Positions 4,943 through 10,189 of a stretch of DNA of 10,189 nucleotides are shown in pieces. The translations under genes were made by a program, and so were the position numbers. Under the pieces are notes generated by a model. That model saw only the letters and a list, made by a program, of their open reading frames with translations. It searched no databases and was not told the DNA's origin. Each line of letters starts with the position of its first letter. Position 1 is the stretch's first letter. The DNA lies in assembly GCA_964426915.1 (NCBI GenBank), contig CAYRTD010000135.1, positions 1 through 10,189 on the forward strand. The letters are read 5' to 3'. Origin of the DNA: CAYRTD01 sp964426915 (GTDB taxonomy: Bacteria > Bacteroidota > Bacteroidia > Bacteroidales > GCA-2748055).

Positions 4943-6370
4943 ATGCGCATAAAATTAAAAATTATCCTTTTAACAGGAATAATTTCTTTCAGTATTAGTG
5001 GGCTCAAGGCACAAAAAAAATGGGATCTGCAAAGCTGTGTCAACTACGCCCTGGAAAACAATATTCAGATCAAACAATTCAGGATTAATACCCTCTATTA
5101 TGAAAATCAGCTCAGCCAGGCAAAATCCGACCTGTTTCCAAATCTGAATGCATCTGTCGGTTACGGTGTTTCTTTTGGTCGCGCACTTGACCAGACCACC
5201 TATGAATTTACCCAGGATCAGACAGTACAATCGCTGAATCCACAAATCAGTTCCTCTGTAACGCTTTTTAACGGTTTCATCCGGAAAAACACCATCGATC
5301 AGAGATCATGGGAATTCAAATCCAGTCTGCAGAATCTGGAAAAGCTTAAGAATGATATTTCACTGAACGTCGCGGGACAATATCTGCAGATCCTATTCAG
5401 TGAAGAAATATTAGCCGTATCTGAAGAACAACTGGATGTAACATCGACCCAGGTTGAGAGGACCCGGGCCCTCGTAGAGGCCGGCAGCCTTGCCCGGGGT
5501 TCCCTTTTGGAAATGGAAGCCCAACAGGCAGCAGATGAACTGGCCGTGATCAATGCTGAAAACAACCTTACATTAGCCTATCTGACCCTGAGCCAGCTCC
5601 TTGAACTGGATTCCATTGAAGGCTTTCAAATTGTTATACCTGAAATAACCGATATCTCAGAGGAAAATCTTCTTGTTCCTGTTAACCAGGTCTACACCGA
5701 AGCTCTGGGAATTCTCCCGCAGATCAGGGCAGCTGAATATGATCTCGAGGGCAACAGAGAGGGACTGAAAATTTCACAGGGTTCAAGGCTCCCCCGGCTC
5801 AATTTTACTGCCTCTTACGGAACCGGGTTTTCAGACATCCGTCAAGCTGTAATAAATATGGAGACCCGCACTATTCCAATAGGTGAAACAGCATCCGGAG
5901 AACAGGTCTTTGCTACTTCTACGGTTCCTCAATATGGAACCTATCCCATCACCGATCAGTTTACCGACAATGCCAGTACCAGCTTGTTTTTAAATCTGAG
6001 CATTCCGATTTTTAATAATTTCCAGGTGAAAAATAATATCAGTAATGCCCTACTCAACATTGATAATTCCCGGCTGGAACTGGAAAATCAAAAGAACATT
6101 CTTTACAAAGAGATACAACAGGCACATACTGATGCCGTTGCTGCATTAAAAAGATTCAGGTCCTCCGAAAAAGCCCTTGAATCCATGCAGGAATCCTTTA
6201 AATATACCCGTGAAAAATATGAAGTGGGCCTTGTGAATGCCGTTGAATTTAATGTGGCACAGAGTCAGTTATTACAGACTCAGTCGGAACTTCTTCAGGC
6301 AAAGTATGACTTTATTTTTAAAACAAGCATCCTGAGTTTCTATCGGGGGCAACCCATAACAATTCAATAA
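4943..6370 (+). CDS. TolC-family outer-membrane efflux protein
   Basis: Outer-membrane channel of a tripartite export system. The 475-residue product has a signal peptide (residues 1-23, ending SGLKAQ) and two tandem OEP repeats. Repeat 1 begins WDLQSCVNYALENNIQIK, the classic TolC-family opening, and contains DLFPNLNASVGYG. Repeat 2 has SRLPRLNFTASYGTGFS and LNLSIPIFNNFQVKNNI, then the long helix pair ending REKYEVGLVNAVEFNVAQSQLLQTQSELLQAKYDFIFK. The C-terminus FYRGQPITIQ is typical of Bacteroidota members. Length and organisation are normal and no residue is obviously missing. It is the first gene of a four-gene co-directional run, and the adaptor gene begins 37 nt after its stop. Substrate cannot be read from the sequence. 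Confidence 0.93.
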   Translation: MRIKLKIILLTGIISFSISGLKAQKKWDLQSCVNYALENNIQIKQFRINTLYYENQLSQAKSDLFPNLNASVGYGVSFGRALDQTTYEFTQDQTVQSLNPQISSSVTLFNGFIRKNTIDQRSWEFKSSLQNLEKLKNDISLNVAGQYLQILFSEEILAVSEEQLDVTSTQVERTRALVEAGSLARGSLLEMEAQQAADELAVINAENNLTLAYLTLSQLLELDSIEGFQIVIPEITDISEENLLVPVNQVYTEALGILPQIRAAEYDLEGNREGLKISQGSRLPRLNFTASYGTGFSDIRQAVINMETRTIPIGETASGEQVFATSTVPQYGTYPITDQFTDNASTSLFLNLSIPIFNNFQVKNNISNALLNIDNSRLELENQKNILYKEIQQAHTDAVAALKRFRSSEKALESMQESFKYTREKYEVGLVNAVEFNVAQSQLLQTQSELLQAKYDFIFKTSILSFYRGQPITIQ

Positions 6371-6407
6371 CCTGAAATAAGAACCTTAAAATAGTAAATT
6401 TAAAATT

Positions 6408-7706
6408 ATGAAATCTAAAAAACTCATCCGTTATATCGCTGTTTTGGCGGTTCTGGCCATTATTGTTTTACTGGTCGGGAAAAAACAGGGTTGGTTTGGC
6501 ACTGAATTCAGAATAAAGGTTGCCGTTGAAGAAGGAAAAAAAAGAGACCTTATTGAGATCATTACGGCAAACGGCAAAATTCAGCCTGAAACAGAAGTTA
6601 AACTGAGTCCTGATGTATCGGGAGAAATTGTGGAATTAAGGATAAAAGAGGGAGATCCGGTTAAAAAAGGAGACTTCCTGTTAAAAATTAAACCTGACAA
6701 TTATATTTCGATAAAAAACCGGATTGAAGCAACCCTCAACAGCACCCGTGCCAGACTTACACAGGCGGAGGCACAACTCGACCAGGCATCACTCGAATAT
6801 AACCGTAAGAAAAAATTATGGGAGCAGAAGGCAATTTCCGAGGCTGAATATGAGCAGGCCATGACTGCCTATAACTCGGCAAAAGCTGAAAAAGAAGCAT
6901 CAGAATATTCAGTTGCCAGCGCAGAAGCTTCTCTCAGGGAAGCGGAGGAAAACCTGAGGAAAACGTCAATTTATGCACCGATGAGTGGCACCATTTCAAT
7001 GTTGAATGTAGAGCTGGGAGAACGAGTGGTCGGGACGGAACTGATGTCGGGAACCGAATTATTAAGAGTAGCAGACCTTAGCAGAATGGAAGTAGAAGTG
7101 GAAGTAAATGAAAATGATATTGTAAGGGTCCACTATCTGGACACGGCCCTGGTGGAGGTAGATGCCTATCTAGGTAGAAAATTTAAAGGCGTAGTTACCG
7201 AAATACCCGTTTCTGCGGCAACTGAAGGTCTGGCAACTGACCAGGTTACCAACTTCAACGTTAAAATACTGATGCTCCCTGAATCCTATTCCGACCTGGT
7301 TGCTGATAATAATCCCAATCCCTTTCGTCCCGGCATGTCAGCAACTGCTGATATTCAAACATCTAGAAAATCCGGTGTCTTCACTGTCCCTATTCAGGCC
7401 GTAACAACCCGGCCCGATACAACCCAAAAGAATCAGGAGCCTGCTCGTGAAAATACTGATTCAGATGATGACAGCATGAATGAAAATGATGAATTGATAG
7501 TTGTTTTTATTGCAAAGAATGATACAGCCCGGATGAGAGTGGTGGAAACCGGAATACAGGATGATCAGTACATTGAGATCCTGAAAGGTATTGACCCGGA
7601 AGAAAAAGTTGTTTCTGCACCCTTTTCGGCAATATCCAAAAAACTTGAGGATAAAAGCCTTATTGAAGTTGTAAAACGGGAAGATCTCTTCAAGGAGGAA
7701 AAATAA
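6408..7706 (+). CDS. HlyD/MacA-like periplasmic adaptor (membrane fusion protein)
   Basis: Adaptor of 432 residues that would link an inner-membrane pump to the TolC-like channel. It has an N-terminal membrane anchor (residues 7-24) and a first lipoyl half with LSPDVSGEIVELRIKEGDPVKKGD (66-89). A coiled-coil hairpin follows at about 105-185, with WEQKAISEAEYEQA at its turn. Next are the second lipoyl half (IYAPMSGTISMLNVELGERV, 188-207), a beta-barrel ending FRPGMSATADI (306-316) and a membrane-proximal domain. The last is interrupted at about 335-362 by a polar, acidic linker containing DSDDD, probably a flexible loop. It most resembles MacA-type adaptors of ABC exporters, but an RND or other pump is possible since none is encoded next to it. 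The tsaB start is 16 nt after its stop, so they are probably cotranscribed. Confidence 0.92.
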   Translation: MKSKKLIRYIAVLAVLAIIVLLVGKKQGWFGTEFRIKVAVEEGKKRDLIEIITANGKIQPETEVKLSPDVSGEIVELRIKEGDPVKKGDFLLKIKPDNYISIKNRIEATLNSTRARLTQAEAQLDQASLEYNRKKKLWEQKAISEAEYEQAMTAYNSAKAEKEASEYSVASAEASLREAEENLRKTSIYAPMSGTISMLNVELGERVVGTELMSGTELLRVADLSRMEVEVEVNENDIVRVHYLDTALVEVDAYLGRKFKGVVTEIPVSAATEGLATDQVTNFNVKILMLPESYSDLVADNNPNPFRPGMSATADIQTSRKSGVFTVPIQAVTTRPDTTQKNQEPARENTDSDDDSMNENDELIVVFIAKNDTARMRVVETGIQDDQYIEILKGIDPEEKVVSAPFSAISKKLEDKSLIEVVKREDLFKEEK

Positions 7707-7722
7707 CCAGCAAAATCAGATT

Positions 7723-8418
7723 ATGGCTCTCATACTGAATTTTGATACATCGACGAAAATCTGCAGTGTTACACTTTCGGAGGATAACAGGATACTCGGT
7801 TTCCGTGAGAATACCGAGGGGAGAAATCATGCCTCATTGCTGACAGTTTTCATAGATGAAGTACTAAAGGAAACCGGCAAATCAGCCTCGGAACTGGATG
7901 CGATATCTGTCAGTAAAGGACCCGGATCATATACCGGTCTGCGAATTGGTATTTCCACAGCAAAGGGCATGGCCTATGCTTTGAATATTCCGGTTATTGC
8001 ATTGCCTACATTGAAAATCATGGCATCCGGTTATCGTTCGGAAAAAGTAATAAACGATGTGAATACCCTGCTGTGTCCTGTGATCGATGCCAGAAGAATG
8101 GAGGTTTTTACAGAATTTTACACAAAGGATCTTGAAATCTTCAGAAAGGTAAGTGCCGATATAATTGAAACAGAAAGCTACAAAGAAATCAGGGATGGAC
8201 ACAAAATGATATTTTTCGGGGATGGGGCCCAAAAATTTGAAAATGTTTTAACCGGCAGCAATGTAGTTATTGATAAGGAATATGAAATTTCCTCACGGCA
8301 TATGCCCATTCTTTCTCTCAAGGAATTTGAACAAAGGAATTTTGAGGATGTTGCCTATTTTGAGCCTTTTTACCTGAAAGATTTTATAGCAACCACCCCA
8401 AAAAAGAAGCTATTCTGA
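7723..8418 (+). CDS. tsaB: tRNA threonylcarbamoyladenosine biosynthesis protein TsaB
   Basis: Partner of TsaD and TsaE in making N6-threonylcarbamoyladenosine at position 37 of ANN-decoding tRNAs, in the cytoplasm. The 231-residue product has the ASKHA-fold opening LILNFDTSTKICSVTL (residues 3-18), the NHASLL motif (35-40) and the family signature SKGPGSYTGLRIGISTAKGMAYAL (64-87). Length is normal. As expected for TsaB, the metal-binding HxxxH motif of TsaD is absent. The C-terminus ends TTPKKKLF, a common Bacteroidota tail. It follows the adaptor gene at 16 nt and precedes the DUF3108 gene at 37 nt. The link to the efflux genes is probably shared transcription rather than shared function. 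No tsaD or tsaE in the window. Confidence 0.95.
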   Translation: MALILNFDTSTKICSVTLSEDNRILGFRENTEGRNHASLLTVFIDEVLKETGKSASELDAISVSKGPGSYTGLRIGISTAKGMAYALNIPVIALPTLKIMASGYRSEKVINDVNTLLCPVIDARRMEVFTEFYTKDLEIFRKVSADIIETESYKEIRDGHKMIFFGDGAQKFENVLTGSNVVIDKEYEISSRHMPILSLKEFEQRNFEDVAYFEPFYLKDFIATTPKKKLF

Positions 8419-8455
8419 AAAGGCACGGTATTTGACTTATCAAATAAAAGTGTTT

Positions 8456-9196
8456 ATGAGAGTGCTATCTGCTTTATTCATCATTGCCTTTACCAGCTTC
8501 GGGGGGGCCGCTCAGGAAACCGGAAATCACTTTACCTCCGGGGAAAAATTGCGTTTTATCATATATTACGGCCCTTTTGATGGCGGTTATGTTGATGCTG
8601 AGCTAACTAAAACATTTCTTGACGGCAAGCCGGTATATCACAGTAAGATGCTGGCAAAAACCACAGGACTCGCTGATAAACTCTATAAGGTACGGGACGA
8701 ATATCAGGCATGGTTTGATCCGGAAACTATCCTTCCCCTTCAGTCTCTCAGGGATATCCAGGAAGGTAAATACACAAAATTCAATATTGTTCGCTATTAT
8801 CACCCTGAGGAAAAAGTAGTTAACATCGAAAAAGACACCTTCGATATACCTTCCGATGTACGCGACATGGTATCCGTTTTTCACTATATACGAAATCAGG
8901 ATTTCCGCTCTATGAAGTACAACGATATTATCAAAATAAACACCTTCTTCGATAATGAAATTTTCCCTTTCGATATGCGGTACCGCGGAATTGAGGAGGT
9001 CAAAACAAAAAATGGTACATTCGAATGCATCAAACTAGTTCCCTACGTGGAACCGGGTCGAATCTTTAATTCCGAAGACGATATGACCATCTATCTCTCC
9101 AACGACAAAAACCGGGTTCCTGTACGTGTAAAATTCAACTTGAAAGTAGGATCGGTGAAATGCGATTTGATTGAGTATTCGGGGTTGAAGTATTAA
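8456..9196 (+). CDS. DUF3108 domain protein, exported
   Basis: A 246-residue protein that I match to the DUF3108 family. A signal peptide (residues 1-20, ending GGAAQ) is followed by a single predicted beta-rich domain: GEKLRFIIYYGPFDGGYVDAEL, then the DEYQAWFDPETILPLQS segment, KTKNGTFECIKLVP, and a C-terminal strand pair with DDMTIYLSNDKNRVPVRVKF. These are characteristic of the family, which has a periplasmic lipocalin-like or beta-barrel appearance and no established function. I start it at ATG 8456, which opens directly into the signal peptide; an in-frame TTG at 8432 would add eight residues. It is the last gene of the run that begins with the tolC-like gene. Its stop codon (9194-9196) directly abuts the left arm of an inverted-repeat element. 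Confidence 0.82.
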   Translation: MRVLSALFIIAFTSFGGAAQETGNHFTSGEKLRFIIYYGPFDGGYVDAELTKTFLDGKPVYHSKMLAKTTGLADKLYKVRDEYQAWFDPETILPLQSLRDIQEGKYTKFNIVRYYHPEEKVVNIEKDTFDIPSDVRDMVSVFHYIRNQDFRSMKYNDIIKINTFFDNEIFPFDMRYRGIEEVKTKNGTFECIKLVPYVEPGRIFNSEDDMTIYLSNDKNRVPVRVKFNLKVGSVKCDLIEYSGLKY

Positions 9197-9437
9197 AGAA
9201 GTTGTGCAGTTGTGCAGTTGGAATCGAAGACGTGATGATTCTTCAATACATTCAGAAATCCTGGGAACTGTTGTTCAAAAAAATTCTCCGGAAATTATTT
9301 ATCATATTAATAAAAAAAATTGTAATTCTTACAAATCTAGTACCCTGTTTTTTTAATAACCACCGAGCGCAGCACGGTAAAATTACGATCTGTGATCCAA
9401 CTGCATAACTGCACAACTGCACAACTGCACAACTTCT
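9197..9437. repeat. 241-bp inverted-repeat element built from octamers
   Basis: The left arm (9197-9221) has two GTTGTGCA-type octamers. The right arm (9397-9437) carries four octamers of the complementary type AACTGCAC, one of them varied to AACTGCAT. The outer 23 nt of the two arms are perfect reverse complements. The core (9222-9396) is AT-rich, without a credible gene; it has a small TTGTAA/TTACAA hairpin and ACCG...CGGT. The right arm runs straight into a T-tract (TTCTTTTTTTC), so the folded RNA might terminate the upstream operon despite the long loop. It resembles a non-autonomous mobile element or an expanding tandem repeat; no target duplication is evident. Confidence 0.7.
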
Positions 9438-9444
9438 TTTTTTC

Positions 9445-9475
9445 TTGCAAAAGACCAAACATTTCGCTTATTTTG
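9445..9475 (+). promoter_or_regulatory. Candidate efp promoter (TTG, 21 nt, TATTTTG)
   Basis: TTG (9445-9447) and TATTTTG (9469-9475) are 21 nt apart, close to the Bacteroidota -33/-7 arrangement; the -7 box lacks one T of TAnnTTTG. The ATG at 9498 is 22 nt downstream, implying a short leader. It lies just past the inverted-repeat element, so efp appears to be transcribed on its own. Confidence 0.45.
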
Positions 9476-9497
9476 TGTTCCTTTAAAATCATACCCT

Positions 9498-10064
9498 ATG
9501 GCAACAACAGCAGATTTCAAAAACGGCCTTTGTCTTGAATACAATAACGATCTTTATACCATAGTGCAATTCCAGCATGTAAAACCAGGAAAAGGCGCTG
9601 CCTTTGTAAGAACAAAGCTCAAGAGCCTGACCACCGGGAAAGTAATTGAGAATACCTTCAATGCCGGCGTAAAGGTAGATGTTGCCAGGGTGGAAAGAAG
9701 ACCTCATCAGTTCCTTTACGCAGACGATATGGGTTATCATTTCATGCATCTTGAAAGCTTTGAGCAGGTTGGTATTGAAGAAAAAATGATTGAGAACAAA
9801 GATCTTTATAAAGAAGGTCAGGAAGTAGAGATCGTTTTTCATGCCGACACAGAAACCCCCCTTTCAGTCGATCTTCCTCCTTTCGTTGAACTGGAAATAA
9901 CCTATTCCGAACCCGGTATAAGAGGAGATACCTCATCCAGTACCGCGCTAAAACCTGCCACTCTTGAAACCGGAGCTGAGATCATGGTTCCTATTTTCAT
10001 CCAACAGGGAGAAAAGATCAAGGTGGATACCAGGGACCGGTCGTATTCGGAGAGGGTGAAGTAG
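9498..10064 (+). CDS. efp: Elongation factor P
   Basis: Cytoplasmic translation factor that binds between the ribosomal P and E sites and relieves stalling at consecutive prolines. The 188-residue length and three-domain plan are standard. The KOW-like N-domain (about 1-63) contains FQHVKPGKGAAFVRTKLK, with the tip lysine K32 in PGKGAA, the residue equivalent to E. coli K34. The central OB domain (about 65-128) contains QFLYADDMGYHFMHLESFEQ. The C-terminal OB domain has the signature region EPGIRGDTSSSTALKPATLETGAEIMVPIFIQQGE. A lysine rather than arginine at the tip excludes EarP-type rhamnosylation; no modification gene (epmA, epmB, ymfI-like) is in the window, so its modification is unknown. 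It has its own candidate promoter and no co-directional neighbour within the window after it. Confidence 0.98.
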   Translation: MATTADFKNGLCLEYNNDLYTIVQFQHVKPGKGAAFVRTKLKSLTTGKVIENTFNAGVKVDVARVERRPHQFLYADDMGYHFMHLESFEQVGIEEKMIENKDLYKEGQEVEIVFHADTETPLSVDLPPFVELEITYSEPGIRGDTSSSTALKPATLETGAEIMVPIFIQQGEKIKVDTRDRSYSERVK

Positions 10065-10071
10065 GGGGGGC

Positions 10072-10120
10072 GGTAATCGGTGATCGGTGATCGGTGAGCA
10101 GTAATCAGTGATCGGTAATC
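10072..10120. repeat. Heptamer array, seven units of consensus GGTGATC
   Basis: Seven in-phase 7-mers: GGTAATC, GGTGATC, GGTGATC, GGTGAGC, AGTAATC, AGTGATC, GGTAATC. It starts 8 nt after the efp stop codon, behind a run of seven G. Variation is confined to positions 1, 4 and 6 of the unit. It is too short and has no spacers, so it is not a CRISPR array. Confidence 0.9.
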
Positions 10121-10128
10121 GTCACCAA

Positions 10129-10139
10129 CCCTGACAGGG
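10129..10139. repeat. Short palindrome CCCTGACAGGG downstream of efp
   Basis: Five-base arms around a single A. There is no T-run after it, so it is not a convincing terminator. The remaining sequence to the window end shows no gene. Confidence 0.35.
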
Positions 10140-10189
10140 CATACGCGTCAACTTAAGACCCTTCATCTGTTTTGATTGGAAGGAGAGAG

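Noticed and set aside
7692..7698. AAGGAGG as a Shine-Dalgarno site for tsaB
   Set aside because: It lies inside the adaptor coding end about 24 nt before the tsaB ATG, too far for initiation, and Bacteroidota rarely rely on this motif.
9202..9458. Short open frames on both strands inside the octamer element
   Set aside because: Both frames consist of translated repeat arms and an AT-rich core, with no start context or family similarity.
10072..10120. CRISPR-like array
   Set aside because: The units are directly adjacent 7-mers with no spacers, and there are no cas genes.

Overview
The window looks like a chromosomal stretch of a Bacteroidota member (order not resolved; Bacteroidales/Marinilabiliales-like is a guess). 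The grounds are -7 boxes of the Bacteroidota type (TAnnTTTG), A-rich sequence instead of Shine-Dalgarno motifs before start codons, long AT-rich intergenic regions full of short palindromes, and gene families typical of the phylum (LytS-type kinase, secreted ThuA-like protein, TolC/HlyD pair, DUF3108, EF-P). No transposase, integrase, phage gene or CRISPR array is visible.

Layout. 1-584: no protein gene, but two tandem minus-strand fragments resembling the 5' two thirds of tRNA-Gln(TTG). Both carry an 18-bp palindrome in place of part of the anticodon arm, and one carries a second in place of part of the D-arm. 585-1088 (+): unrecognised small protein with two membrane segments. 1089-1405: hairpins and a hexamer array. 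1406-2443 (+): LytS/YehU-type histidine kinase with no partner regulator in view. 2544-3350 (-): exported ThuA-like protein, convergent with the kinase. 3351-4152: repeat-rich intergenic region with two copies of a composite structured repeat and a 49-codon gene candidate. 4153-4878 (-): YgjP-type zinc metallopeptidase. 4943-9196 (+): a probable operon of tolC-like outer-membrane channel, HlyD/MacA-like adaptor, tsaB and a DUF3108 exported protein. 9197-9437: a 241-bp inverted-repeat element made of octamers. 9498-10064 (+): efp, with its own promoter, followed by a heptamer array.

How the genes fit. The channel and adaptor would form the outer and periplasmic parts of a tripartite export pump, but no inner-membrane pump gene is present here. 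TsaB (tRNA t6A synthesis) and EF-P (translation of polyproline stretches) are core translation genes. The other genes are separate units.

The most interesting part is the non-coding DNA. A palindrome of the form TCCCGATAGCTATCGGGA (or TTCC...GGAA) occurs four times and at each site appears to replace 2-6 host bases rather than simply insert. The two composite repeats at 3371-3726 share ends and a loop motif, while their hairpin stems differ in sequence but stay self-complementary. That points to selection on, or propagation through, a folded structure.
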